The position numbers were made by a program, and so were the translations under genes. A stretch of 64,000 nucleotides of DNA from Oikopleura dioica (Eukaryota > Chordata > Appendicularia > Copelata > Oikopleuridae): positions 12,586,501-12,650,500 of the forward strand of contig OU015569.1 in assembly GCA_907165135.1 (NCBI GenBank), read 5' to 3'. Under the pieces are notes generated by a model that saw only the letters and a program-made list of their open reading frames with translations, was not told where the DNA came from and made no database searches. Positions 38,557-50,346 of the stretch are shown here, piece by piece (the stretch's first letter is position 1; every line of letters starts with the position of its first letter).

Positions 38557-41500
38557 AGCCTAGATTTTTAGTAATTTTTTGTTGAATTATAAATTCTGAC
38601 TTCTGGAAATTGTTTTCCTGCCTCAATAAAAAGGGAAGTAAAAAGCGTAAAACCGTTAAATCGGGAAGATTTAATCTCGATCGGGAAAGAAAGGAAAAAT
38701 CGATCAGATTCTTCGATGATTTTTTTTGATGATTGTTACGCTTGGAAAGATTGATCACTCCAGATCGAAAAATAGCGCCTGGAATTCAATTTTTAGAAAA
38801 GTGTTCATTTTCTGCTCAAAAAGTCGGATCGATGGGTGATTCTTTCTGATCCCCTGCCTTTTTTTTTCTTCGTTGGATGATCCTGTCAGAATTTCCTTTG
38901 ATCTTTTGTCAATTAATTAAGAATCGATTATTTCTGAGCGCCAGTAAATAGAAATTGCCCCGCATTGACAGTAACACTGAAAACACTCCATTTTTTTCAT
39001 TTTCTTTCAGAAATTCTTCAAAAAAAGCCGCCGCCAAAAGCTGAAAACTTGAAAAAATCATTTTTGCGATTTTTGATTGATGATTTTTTTCGTAAACTTC
39101 CGCGGGCGATGAAGATGATTTGAAAGGCCCTGGTGATCTAAATTTAGAGGATTAAGGACTCCACTTCAAAACAGAGTGCCTTTTTCTTTCTTTTTTTTTG
39201 TTTGAAACTTTGTTGAAATTTGGCAAAAATTGAGAGCCTTATCGCTCTATTTTCATCTTCTTTATGAGCTAAACAGAGAGAGAGAGGTTAATAACCGGGA
39301 AGCCAGAGTTATTTTGGAGAAAGAATCGTTAATAATCGAAATTGATAATTCAGAGAAAGATGGGAGCAACGCACAAACGCCGCAGAATATGACTCCTACT
39401 AGAAGACCGCTTCCGAGACCAGGTACTGTAACTTACTATTTTGCATGATTTTTGGTTTTATTTTATTTGGTATGTTAACTTTTGGGATAAGCAATCTGAG
39501 TAGAAACCTAAGTCAGGGTCCTAAAAAAGCTTTTATAAAAAGCCGCAGATCGGTTATTTTTTTAAGAAAAATAAGGGTGTCACTACCTAAACTTTAAAAA
39601 GGGAAACCTACCCGGAACTAGGCTTGGCAACTTGCGTAGTAACCTGAGTCAGGGTCCTGAAAGATCTTTTAAAGATATTAATAATATAAAGCCACATTGC
39701 GGGTTTTTTTTTTTCAACAAAGCCGCAGAGCGGCTTCCCTAGAATTTAAAAATAGATTTCGATGATTAAAGATCTTCCAGGACCCTGACTCAGCCTACTT
39801 CCGGGTAAGTATTCTTTTTTAAAGTTAAAGTAGTGATACCCTTATTTTCTTTTTTAAAATTCGGGAATGAATATCTCCGATTTGTGAGTTTAAAAATTGA
39901 GAAGTTCAAGTTTTGACTAATTCTTAATTCAATTCGCTCGAGTCAAGAAGTGTTGAGCTTTTATTAGTTGCTCAGTATGAGCTCATCTGAGAGTGGAAAA
40001 GGGAGAAAGCGTCTCGCAGAAGTGATCCTCTCTTTTTTTTTCTCAGACAATAAAATAACTAATAGAATTCCAAGACACTTAGTAACAAGCAGAGAACATT
40101 CTTGGCATTTTGGGAAGAATGTGTTTTAGTCCAAAAAGCGCGAGAAAAAAACTGAGAAACTTCAGAAGAAGTAAGAGTCAGATTTGAGCTGATTGAGGAA
40201 CTTTTGATTTATGGCTTCTTTGTCATTCAAAATCTTTTTTAGTTAATTTTACATATTAACTAATAGCCCATTTCTATTAGGGATACCCTTCTTTTCCCGA
40301 GCAAAATGAAGTTTAATGTAGTTAAAATCAAGAAGCCGCTTGCGGCTTCGAGTCAAAGAGAAATTCTAGCGGCGCTAGGCGTGGCTATTTTATTCTCTTT
40401 GCTCGAAGCCGCAAGCGGCTTCTCGAAAATCAAATATTTGATGATTTTTTTTGGATAAAATGCTTTCAGAAACTCCACCGCCACCGTCGGTGGAGGAGGC
40501 TAGCCGAGCTCTAGAAGAAGCGCTGGAAGAAACATCCGGAATCGTCTTTTCTTCAAGCCAAAGTTCATCAAAGCCGCGGGAACCGCTGCGAAAACTGGAA
40601 CACAACTTGATCAGCTCCGACAACTCGCACAAGTACATCACCGAGCAGAGCTTGCTAGAAGGTACAATAACTCAGAAGTTAATAAGTAAAAAGAAAAGCG
40701 CGCAAAAGAAAAGAAAGATCTTCTTTTGTGGGCTGAGCTCCTTTGTGCGAGAAGGGATCATCCGCGCGATTTTTAATTTTCAGTTTCAGTCTCCGATGAA
40801 ACCATCACCAAAGAGAACCAGACATCTCCCAACAAGTAAGTAATGCTGTAATTCACCTTTTTTATAACACCAATTTAAAAAGGTTTGGAAAATACGGGAG
40901 TCCTTGTTGATTCCAAGTTTAGATTCACTGAAGAGGAGCGGCCTCTTTTAATCTGAATAAGTTAAGTTGGGCTCGACAACCTGCGTTAAAAACCTGAGTC
41001 AGGGTTTGAAAGAGCTTTATTAAAATATTTTATGATAGATTGAAATTTTAAGATTAGTAGTGGCTCTTCATTAGAACTCTTTCAGACCCTGACTTAGGTT
41101 TTCTACGCAGGTTGGCGAGCTCAGAAATTAAGGACCACCCTTGATAATATTTTGCATTTTTTTCCAAAATAAATCCAATTCGAAGCCTTTTTATCAGTGA
41201 ATTATAAAGTGTCCCTAATTGGATTATTGCTTCTGCAATATAATCTGATAATGAGTACTAATGCTTCTATTTAGCGACCAGAAATTCTGGCTGAGTGATC
41301 CCCGGCGAGGAGATGGCACAATTCAAGAGGACAATTCGCAAGAACTAGGCATGGGTTTTTTACTTTTCGAGTTTTGAATCAGCAAATATTTAAAAATGAG
41401 CTCATCTCTGCCTGCTCATCGGCGTAAATACGAGACATTGATTTTGTATCAAATTTTCGCATTAAAAATGCACCTGCATTTGTTTATTGCGCCCACCAGC

Positions 41501-44500
41501 ATGGGCTATTGATTTTTCAATCGCAAAAAACGCTAGAACAAAGGGCAAGTGGCCAACTTGCGCTTTTTGAGATTTTCGAGAAAAGTGACTTTTTACTTTG
41601 AAGAGAGCCAAAGCTTATTTTAACATATTCGAGTAAATCCCCACTCGCAGCCATCTTGAGCCTCTCGCCGAAGATTGGGCCAACACAGAGGAAGGAAAAT
41701 TTATCCAGCTCCACGCAGAAACTCCCACAGCTGTCCGTAAAGGTTCGTTTTTGGAATTCATTTACATTAGGAAAAAAATAAGAAAGAAAAATAGCCAAAA
41801 ATATATTCTTGCCAAAAAAAAGAGTCTTTTAGTTTAACTTAAGGGTATCCCCAAGTTAACAATTTTTTGCACTAGACCTCTTTTTGAGCTACATTAAGGT
41901 ACCAATATCGGATAGAGTCTTAAGGGTATAAGGGGCGAAATCGCTGTTTGAAAATTTGGTCAAGGCCGAGGGGGGATCCTTAAAAAAATCGTTTTTCTGA
42001 GCAATTTTTGAAAGCAAAAATTCAGGTTTTTGGACCTCCATCAGCGCGAAAAACGCCACTTGGCAGCGTCCAGAGTTTATCCTGCTCATCGCGGGTGGAA
42101 TCGTCTCAGCTGTTGAACCACTCCTCAAAGGTAAATGCACTGTCAAGTCAAAGTTCAGCCTTTTTACTGACATTTGATGCCATTTGCGCCAAGTTAATGG
42201 GCGTGCAAAGTTTAAAAAAGGGGCAAAATCATTCATGTAGCGCTCTTTTCTTTTTTTTGTCGACTCAGGTGGCCAAACACAAGAAAAAAAAAGAGCGAAA
42301 ATTATGATCTTAGGAAATTTAAAATTGACCCTTGATCGGATTTAGCAAGCGCTGAAGTGGAGCAGTAAAAGACAGTGGAAAAAAAATAAGAAAAAGAGAC
42401 GGTTTTCCGCCTCATCAATTTCACAAGTTCGAATGTTGTGCTTTTTCACGCCGAGTAAGCAACTCAAACTGTGTTCAAAGAGAAATAAGAGCCTTTTCTT
42501 CTTTTTTTTCACAGATTGGTGTTTTGTATCGTTACTGGTAGTTTACTGTAATTTCCAATGGAATTAAATTTTCATCTGTCAAAAAATTAATGAAAAACTC
42601 AAATTTTCCTCGCTTTTCAGACTAAAAATTGGTCTAAAAGCGGAATTTTTAGTCGAAAAATGCCCAAAAAAGTGTGTGAAATAAACAGTAGTAAAGCTGT
42701 ATTTGCAGATATTTTCGGTTTATCAATCAATTTGAAATTATAAAAGCGCAGCCGGGTCAGAGAGACGCCATAGCTGTCAAATAGTAAAATGCATGTGTCC
42801 TACGGGCTACAGTGTTAATATCAATGTGTGCCTTCTTTCAGTACGAGGGCGGCATAATCACTTCCCTTCGCATACGTCTATCGGCCCGTTTCTTACGTTT
42901 CAGCTTCCTTTATGTCGTTTATCCCGGCCTACTAAAGCTGTTGTTTTAGGGCGGCAACAGCACCAGTCCCAACTCCTTCAATTCACAGAGAAACTTTCCA
43001 GCCGAAGACTTTGCCTATGCCGAGTTCAGTATAACCAGAGATTCCCAAATGAGGTAAGAGCTTTATTTTTCATTTTTTCTAATATCTATATTTTTGATTG
43101 CTATTCTAAGTCTATTTATCATAGTTCGGCAACCTGTGTAAAATGCCTGACTCAGGGTCCTGAAATATCTTTCATAAAAGCGTTTTTTTTTAAACGAAGC
43201 CGCAGAGCGGCTTCCCCAAATTACCATTTAAACTCGGTATTAAAATTTTGGACCCTGACTCAGGTTTTTCTCACAGGTTACCGAGGACATCTATTTATTG
43301 TCATTGTTTTTGATTTATTTTTATTGCAGATGATTATTCGAAATTTCGATTTTTTTATTTCTGCGGCTTTCAAATCTAATCGAGTGATGAATTTTTAATG
43401 TCCAACTGGCGAATTAGGTTATTTTTCTGTGTTAGATTTGCAGTCTGGCGGGAGCGATCTTCGCTAACGAGCGTCCCTCGGTACATTTACCGCCTCTTGG
43501 GAGTATCTCCTCGACCTTCAGAGGACGCGATTCATTATGTCAGATTTATGCAGAGACTCTGGCGCTCATTTTTTAACCGCGAGAATACATAAGAAGCATA
43601 AAATCGGAGATAGATATTCGAATTCAAGAACGAGTTGCCATGAACAGATCGCACTCGGAAAATATATTTTTGAAAAAAGAACGTACGCGGCTAAAATATT
43701 GGTACGTGCCTCTAAGAATGAAATGCTGATAATACAGTAAGGACTCAGAATAAACGGGAAAAAATGGCGAAAGTGAAGGATTCTCGCGCTTTTTTAGTTT
43801 TTTTTAAAGAAATGCTAATCAATTTTGGTCGTATACTAATAATTTTGAATAAATATTATAATTTGATGTTATTATTCTAGTTCCAGCGGACTAGATCGCC
43901 CACATTCCGTCTCAGCTCGAATACCAGAGACAAATCTACGTCGTGAGCACTCGAGGTAAGCTTTTTTCTTCGTTAGTCGTTGTTGATTTCAATTTCCAAA
44001 ATTCAGGTTATCCTTGGCGGCGAACTTTCACAGCAGCCAAAAGAGAGCTGATGAGTTGCGAGAAACGATCCGGCCTTTGAGATTTGAACAGCCTGGAAGT
44101 GTAGGAAGGGAAGAGCTGATCGGCAGAGGGTGGTTATTTGACGATATTGCTGCTAGAATCGCTTCTGTACGAACAGTCGCCATTGTAGGAAAGGGTTAAC
44201 AGAAAATTAAGTTAGATAGGAACTCGTTTACTAGAAAATATGGTTCGTTTACTTCGACGTTAAAAAACGAGACAATTTCGCGAAAAGAGCCGCGCGCTTG
44301 TATTAGCGGATCAATCCTATTAACCTAAAAATGAGGCGATGCAGGATTCGGCAAAACAACAATCATCGACGAACTGGTCAAATACTCGACGGGGCGAAAG
44401 ATTCATTCCCCCCGTTCGCCCAAGCAATGGTCCGCGCTGGGCATGGGCGGCTACGCCCGTTCTGGTACCGGCTCGGCCAAGATGTCCTCCTCCATGTCGC

Positions 44501-47500
44501 TGCATCAGTTGAATTTGAGCGTGAATTCGGCGAGCTCGCACTTTCAATCGCAGCGTAATTTGAATCTCAACTTGAACGAGCAATTCGAGGAGCCGTCTGT
44601 TGCTAAGCTGGCGGCGCAAGTGGTGGCCTACCACTTTTGCCAAAGTGACAACAGCGCGACGTGCCTTGTCCCCGAGTTTGTCCGCTCCATCGCCGCGCAC
44701 TTGGTCCAGTCGCCCCATCTCCGCGCCTATCAAGAATACGTCAAGAAGAATTCCCAAATCCAAGAATACCTCTCTCCGCAGAACTGCATCAAAGACTCGC
44801 ACTCGGCCTTTGTCGACGGCATCTGCTACCCGCTTGTCCAACTTACCCGAGACGGCCTCATCCCTCGTTCTCCCCTCCTCATCCTGATCGACTCTCTCGA
44901 CTCCGCGGAGCTCCACCGACCCGATTTCGGACCAACCATTCCCATCTTCCTGTCAAAGCTAGTCGGCCAACTCCCACCACAGTTCAAGCTAGTTCTGACT
45001 GTGCGCACCCAAATGCGACATTTAGTTGACGTCATGCCAACATCCATCATTTCCATCGACAATATTGAGACAAATGCAAACTTGCTCAACGATATTGTCC
45101 AGTACTGCTCCTCTCGCCTCCAAAAAGGTTGCCACCAATTGCCCCATTTGTCCATTAATCTAATCCAATTTTCTAGCTCCATTCATTTGCTCCGAAGTAA
45201 TCGTTAATGGCTCCCAAGATCGCATTGCCGCCCAGAAGCTGCTTTTACAGCGGCTTGTCGAGCGCTCTCGAGGGAACTTTCTCTACATGAAACTCGTCTT
45301 AGACCTAATCGAAGCTCGTCGCCTGACCTTACGCAGTTCAACCTTTTCTGTACTTCCTAATGACCTCAACGAGCTCTTCGCAATGTTGAGCAATCTGCAG
45401 TTCCCGACCAATGCTTCCTTCGAGCGCGCCAAGCCCATTCTCGCGATTTGTTTAGCAACGCTGTATCCTCTTAGGGATGAGCATATCTATCAAGCCATTC
45501 AGGTAAATTGAAATTCACAAGGTGAACTTCACTAAAATTTGATTTCAGGCTGGCTATGTCGACTCTCAAGTTGGATCAGCCGAGTTCAGACAGCGAATGT
45601 CCTCCGTTGGATCCTTACTGTCAAGGAGAACAGACGGAAGACGAGTCTTCCTCCATCCAGCTTACAGAGAGTGGCTTTGCCTGACAGATCCCGAAGCAAA
45701 CAGATTCACGATCGACCCACGTGACGGACACGCGCTGCTCGCCCTGCTCTTATCCCGACAAGGAAAGCCGCACCATTTTTCCGCCACGATCGAACTTGGC
45801 CATCACATTTTAAAGAGTCACATCTTCAGGGGGTCAAGGTTAGAAAGAGCCCCGCTTAAAATATAATATCTTTATTTTCATAGATCGAAGACTGGCTATT
45901 CTTCCTCTGTTCAAAATGTCCTGTGGCTGATGTCTTCCAATGTCGACATTGCTGGTGGACTTCTAGCGCCCAGGAATCTCTTTTACCCGAATCTAAGAGT
46001 TACCAAGGTGAGGAAAGACTTGTTTGAATGCATTAATGATAGTTAAAAAGCTACTTTTGTCCGCTGGGGCGCCGGTAAATAGCAAGACAACGGCGCTACA
46101 AAACGCTCCGCCCTTGGTCGTCGCCGCCGCAACAGGTTGTCTTCCATTTGTCAAGCTCTTGCTCGAGTACAACGCCGACAAGAACGCCTCCAACGATCTC
46201 GGCCGAACTGCGACATCTTTTGCGGCTGAAAACGGCCACGTCGCAATTCTGGAGCAGCTGCATCTCGCTGGCGCCGATATTTACCAAGTAGATCAGGATG
46301 GCCTCTCGCCAGTCGTCCACGCTGCTCGTGTCGCCAGAACAGAGTGTATAGATTTTCTGCTATCAAGGTATTTTCCAGATGATAAAGTAAAACTCTAGCA
46401 CTATTTTAGGGATTGGGCACCGTATGCGAAACAAGTAACAAAGAAAGAAGTTTGCCAGCAAGTGCTCGTTCATTCGGCTGGAGCAAACAACTTCGAAGTC
46501 GTCGATTTCATGCTCAATTACCCTTCTGCCAATTGTCGAGCGGAGATCAACGTATGCGACCAGATCACTGGCGAAACAGCGTTGACGATGGCCTCGATCG
46601 AAGGAAATATCGAAATGGTCGAGCATTTAATCGCTTCTTATTCTGCAGATCCGAATCGACGAAATGAACAAGGTCTCACGCCTCTTGGAGTCGCTGCAAA
46701 AGCAGATCAACTCGAATGCGTCGATTTCCTCGTGTCTTCAGGCGCCCAAGTCGACGTCAAACTCGCCGACGAGAAAAACGCGCTGATCATCGCCGCCGCC
46801 CACGGTTCTCTTCGTTGTTGTCAACGACTCGTCGAGCTCGGCGTCAATCTCGAAGCAACCGATCGAGAAGGAATGACCGCGCTATCCGCTGCTTGTTTCA
46901 AAGGACATCGCGAAGTGGCGCAGTTTTTGTTGGATCGAGGAGCCAGAATCTCGCACAGAGATATTGTTGGACGGAATCCGATGCACTTGGCAGCCCTTGG
47001 GGGAGATAAAAACACAGTTTCGCTGCTTCTTAGTAGAAATTGTGACCAGTTTGAATACGACAGGTAATGAAGCATTCATAAATTATAAATTAGAAATTTT
47101 AAATTACTACATTATTCTTATCTTACAAAATGAGCAGCCTTTAATCCTTTTTCCATAGCTCAAACATGCGGCCACTAGAAAGAGCAATTTCATCTCGATC
47201 CGGCGAAGTCGCCCTTCTTCTACTCCGAAGTGGATCTCGCCCAGAAGCTGCCACATGGGCCCTGGCCGCCGATCGAGTAGAGCTCCTCTTTCTCCTTCTT
47301 CACAAAACACTAGAGGACGCCAACATCAAATATAAAGTCGAGAATATCGCGGGAGCCTGGGAGCTCTACAAACTCGGCCTTGCCAGGTTCTCCGCAGAAT
47401 TGCTCAACTCTGGACTCGAAAACACCGCTGAACTGAAAGCTTCACTTCTTCTCGGAGCCTCCAGATGCGCTAGAAGACAAGGAAACCAACTGGAAGCGGA

Positions 47501-48102
47501 AGAAAAGGCCTCTTCGGCGCTGAACTTGAAGCCGCGCTGGTTCCAAGCCTTCTACGCCCGGAGTCGCGCCCGCGCAGAAATGGGCAAAGTCGACGAGTCC
47601 TTCCAAGACATTTGCGAAGCCGAGCGACTGGAGCCATCGAACAAGGTGATCCGACGATACCGCGTGCGGCTGCAGCAAGAAGCCGAGCGCAGCGGCATCC
47701 ATCTCGTCCCGCAGCGACTTCACAACGCGATGAATCTCAACAACTCGCGAAATCCGAACTTCGGAAGCCAAGAGTCCATCGGAGGCCTTTCCATCGCTTC
47801 CGGCGCCACTGTTCGGGAGCCGCCAGTGCCGCCGCCGAGGATTAAATCCAACCCTACAGGTTTGATCATTTTTAGAAATTAGGCCGCTAATCTTTGTCAA
47901 AGGCTACCAAGTGCAACCGGGCCCTGCGCGGCCGAGAGCAATGCCTCGTACGAATCCGTTCTACTCGTTCGTTTCCTCCGAAGCGAAGAAAGTCGACCTC
48001 AGCTACCTGAGCATGGGCGCCAAGAAGCAATTGACGAGCAACTCGAGTAAGCCGCCGGCCGAAGAAGCACTACAACAAGTTCCAAAACAAACTGACTTCT
48101 AA
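38211..48102 (+). CDS. TANC: TANC/rolling-pebbles scaffold protein (P-loop NTPase, ankyrin, TPR)
   Basis: Scaffold of postsynaptic and adhesion sites in animals. Nineteen exons (38211-38274, 39279-39422, 40470-40661, 40784-40835, 41275-41354, 41651-41742, 42026-42130, 42950-43053, 43444-43538, 43895-43955, 44007-44194, 44336-45127, 45177-45502, 45549-45838, 45884-46007, 46051-46367, 46410-47063, 47159-47859, 47903-48102) close to 1526 aa. The N-terminal third is Ser/Pro-rich (PPPPSVEEASRALEEAL is TANC-like). Then IGRGWLFDDI, Walker A GDAGFGKTTIIDEL, AKLAAQVVAYHFCQ, TCLVPEFVRSIAAHL, Walker-B-like LLILIDSLDSAELHRPDFG, VLTVRTQ, FLHPAYREWLCL and IELGHHILKSHIF match TANC1/2 in order. About ten ankyrin repeats follow (46051-47250), then a TPR region (47310-47680). 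The C-terminus ..KQTDF fits a class I PDZ ligand. The N-terminal exon choice and 43538/43895 are the least certain. Confidence 0.88.
39488..39860. mobile_element. TAAGGGTGTCAC TIR element carrying a palindromic AP-1-site element
   Basis: Outer ends AATAAGGGTGTCACTAC .. AACTTTAAAAAGGG (39569) and the inverse CTTTTTTAAAGTTAAAGTAG TGATACCCTTATTT (39858) enclose a complete palindromic AP-1-site element (39617-39805). A half element precedes at 39488-39545. The nesting shows the AP-1-site element inserted later. Confidence 0.75.
40970..41127. repeat. Palindromic AP-1-site element (TANC intron)
   Basis: GGGCTCGACAACCTGCGTTA, AACCTGAGTCAGGGTTTGAA, then TTTCAGACCCTGACTTAGGT and the inverse end. Confidence 0.85.
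43127..43283. repeat. Palindromic AP-1-site element (TANC intron)
   Basis: TCGGCAACCTGTGTAAAATG, CCTGACTCAGGGTCC, AAGCCGCAGAGCGGCTT and GGACCCTGACTCAGG. Confidence 0.8.
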
Positions 48103-48163
48103 TAACATTCTTATCAAAACCGCCACCAGACTTCTTCAATTAAAACTGCCAAACAAAAAATAT

Positions 48164-48598
48164 CTGAGAAAAAAGATTTGTAAGTTTGTCTAAAAAACAA
48201 GACCCTACTATTCTTATTCCACTATGACTGTAAATTAAAAAAAATGATGAGAAGAGAGATTTTCTTGTTTCTAATAGATAGTCCTTCTTCATCGATCCAT
48301 ACATTTATTATCTGCTCCTATTATTATTAACTACTCCTTGTTGATTTCAAGTTGAATTTTATTTTGAAAGATTTTTCGAGTAGCAATAGTTTATTTTCTG
48401 ATCGTCCCATGGAGATAATCAAAGAGCCCGTAAGAGCCGTAATTGCAGTTGAAAAGGCGGTGATGGGCGTCGTGAAAGCTGGAGGAAAGGACATGTGGCG
48501 CTGGAATGTGGTAACCGCAGTGATTGACCACGCCCTGAATGGGTTCAAATCAGACGTTGTTAGCTTTTCTTTACCTTGGTAAAAATAAAGACGTAATA
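48164..48598 (+). repeat. Direct duplication, copy A
   Basis: About 430 nt, nearly identical to 49930-50346, in the same orientation, covering the terminal exon, the last intron and 3' flank of the FAXDC2-like gene. Shared landmarks are AACAAGACCCTACTATTCT, CCACTATGACTGTAAATT and TTCATCGATCCAT. The two copies are 1.3 kb apart. Confidence 0.9.
48391..48598 (-). pseudogene. Partial duplicate of the FAXDC2-like gene 3' end
   Basis: A second copy of the terminal exon (48534-48391) encodes the same HCGYHIPAPHVLSSSFHDAH stretch and ends with stop TAA instead of TGA. Only the last residues of the penultimate exon (YYVFIFTK and its donor) are present before the homology stops at about 48598, so no upstream exons exist. 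It could serve as an alternative 3' exon, but the simplest reading is a truncated copy. Confidence 0.75.
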
Positions 48599-48628
48599 TG
48601 AAAGAATTCCGAGCGCCAAATTCTTCTT

Positions 48629-48837
48629 TTACTCCTCTGATGAAAACTGTTCCTGGCTGGAGTCGTCAAACCAGCCTTGCTCGTGCATCTCCCTCCGCGT
48701 CATTGAGGAGAATGTTTCCTCATAGACCACCTTGAAACTATATTTAAATTCATTTTTACCTATTTTTTTACCTCTCGAGCCCTCTGGTACTCAACAACCT
48801 CAGGTTTCTCGATACAAGATGAAGCAATTTGGCCCAT
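48629..48837 (-). CDS. Small putatively N-myristoylated acidic protein (55 aa)
   Basis: Two exons (48837-48772, 48730-48629) joined by a 41-nt GT-AG intron. The product begins MGQIASSCIEKPEVVEYQRA: Gly2 with Ser6 fits an N-myristoylation signal, and Cys8 could be palmitoylated. It then reads EVVYEETFSSMTRREMHEQG, WFDDSSQEQFSSEE. It probably attaches to the cytoplasmic face of membranes (inference from the motif). No family recognised. It lies between the two copies of the duplicated segment. Confidence 0.5.
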
Positions 48838-48856
48838 AGTAGAAATTGTAGAAATA

Positions 48857-49283
48857 CTCTTTTTCTGGGCGTTATACAAATTTTGAAACTTCTAAGCATG
48901 GACGGACAAAAAAAGGAATTTTTAAGCATGGACGGGTAGAAAAGGGATTTTTTAGGCTTGAAAACGGAAAAAAGGAAATTTCAATTTTTGAAATTTTTTC
49001 AAACTTAATTTTAAGGGTGTAAGAGGCCTTCCGGCCTAGAGAAACCCCTCTTAAAATGAGCCTTTCAGGCCCCTCTTTCATTTAAACAGGGTTTCATTAG
49101 GCCGACAGGCCTTAAACACCCTTAAAATTTAATTTGAAAGAAATTTCCTAAAAAGAAAATTCCTTTTTCTAGTCGTCCATGCTTAAAAAGACCTCTTTTT
49201 TTCGCGTAACCGCTTAAAAGTTCCTTTTTCTCTCCGTCTATGCTAAAAAGTTCCAAAATCGGTATTACGCCTTTTTCTGCGAC
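48857..49283. mobile_element. MITE with nested palindromic core
   Basis: Outer ends CTTTTTCTGGGCGTTATAC.. AACTTCTAAGCATGGACGG and the inverted ..CCGTCTATGCTAAAAAGTT.. GTATTACGCCTTTTTCTG pair over about 80 nt. A second palindrome in the middle has AATTTTAAGGGTGT and ACACCCTTAAAATT arms around AGGCC-rich repeats. Confidence 0.7.
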
Positions 49284-49644
49284 TTGACAAAAATATTGTG
49301 ATGCGCATTTCGTTTTTGGTTTCGGTTAAGATTTCTATCGATACACTATCGTTAATCTTTTGCGAACCCATTCAAACTTTGAACTTTATTGTAAACAAAT
49401 CACTGTAAAACGTACAGATCCAATATAATTTTATTTGAAAAAAGCTCCATTTTATAAATTTAATTCAATTTTATTATACTGTGGCAATAAATATAAAATT
49501 TTATTTATCAAACATAAAAGATACAGTTATAAAAAGCTTTATTGTGTTTGAGACTTCTTCATTGTGCAAGTGAGATTCTTCAGCAACGAAGCCATGTAGC
49601 AATCCCGGCTAAAAAGACACTAACGTACTCGTAATCTGAAGGGG

Positions 49645-49929
49645 TCACCTTAAGTCCTCCTGAGTGAGCTCTTCGTCGAAAAACCGCTCCACTGTTCTAT
49701 CAAAAGAGCTGTTTTTCGTCGGCGTCATCGGCAATCGTTTCTCTTTTTCTTTTCCTAAAAATCCGCGATCAGAATCATCAAGTCCGCTTCGGAGGAAGAA
49801 AAGCTCTCTTTTGGAATTAGTACCTGTATCTTGAGTTTTAGTTGGCGTGGATTTCGTTGCCCAGAAATTTTGCGCCCGCGATGGAGAGCTCAGATTCTTC
49901 AGTGAGTCGCTTTCAAGTTCAAAAATCAT
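49645..49929 (-). CDS. Unidentified 94-residue protein with TPTK sites
   Basis: Single open frame MIFELESDSLKNLSSPSRAQ .. STPTKTQ .. RLPMTPTKNSSFDRTVERFF, DEELTQEDLR. Repeated S/T-P-x-K suggests CDK phosphorylation. An internal GTACTAATTCC..TTTTTAG stretch of 69 nt keeps frame whether spliced or not. The duplicated segment copy B begins right at its start codon (49930), so its promoter is the duplicated sequence. No family recognised. Confidence 0.45.
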   Translation of the reverse strand: MIFELESDSLKNLSSPSRAQNFWATKSTPTKTQDTGTNSKRELFFLRSGLDDSDRGFLGKEKEKRLPMTPTKNSSFDRTVERFFDEELTQEDLR

Positions 49930-50346
49930 TTGAGAAAAAAGATTTGTGAGTTTGTCGAAAAAACAAGACCCTACTATTCTAATTCCACTATGACTGTAAA
50001 TTAAAAAAAAATAATAATGAAAAGAGAGCTTTTCTTGTTTCTAATAGGTAGTCTTTCTTCATCGATCCATGCATTTATTTTCTGGTACTCCTTGTTGATT
50101 TCAAGTTGATCTTTATTTTTAAAGATTTTTGAGTAGTAATAGTTCATTTTCTGATCGTCCCGTGGAGATAATCAAAGAGCCCGTAAGAGCCGTAATTACA
50201 GTTGAAAAGGCGGTGATGGGCGTCGTGAAAACTGGAGGAAAGGACATGTGGCGCTGGAATGTGGTAGCCGCAGTGGTTGATCACGCCCTGAATGGGTTCA
50301 AATCAGACGTTGTTAGCTTTTCTTTACCTTTGTGAAAATAAAGACA
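49930..50346 (+). repeat. Direct duplication, copy B (source locus)
   Basis: Counterpart of 48164-48598. This copy carries the intact terminal exon of the hydroxylase gene and is continuous with its upstream exons, so it is probably the original. Confidence 0.9.

Noticed and set aside
41275-41742. Apparent GC donor (CTAG|GCATGG) in the TANC gene
   Set aside because: A GT donor 6 nt later, with the acceptor CACTCGCAG at 41650, closes the frame canonically.
44320-44916. 198-codon minus-strand frame opposite the TANC exon
   Set aside because: Shadow of the GC-rich TANC exon; the plus strand matches TANC over its full length.
45884-46050. Apparent non-canonical splice in the TANC gene near 46008
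   Set aside because: Choosing the acceptor TTAAAAAG|CTACTT at 46050 gives a normal GT-AG intron and the correct TANC spacing.
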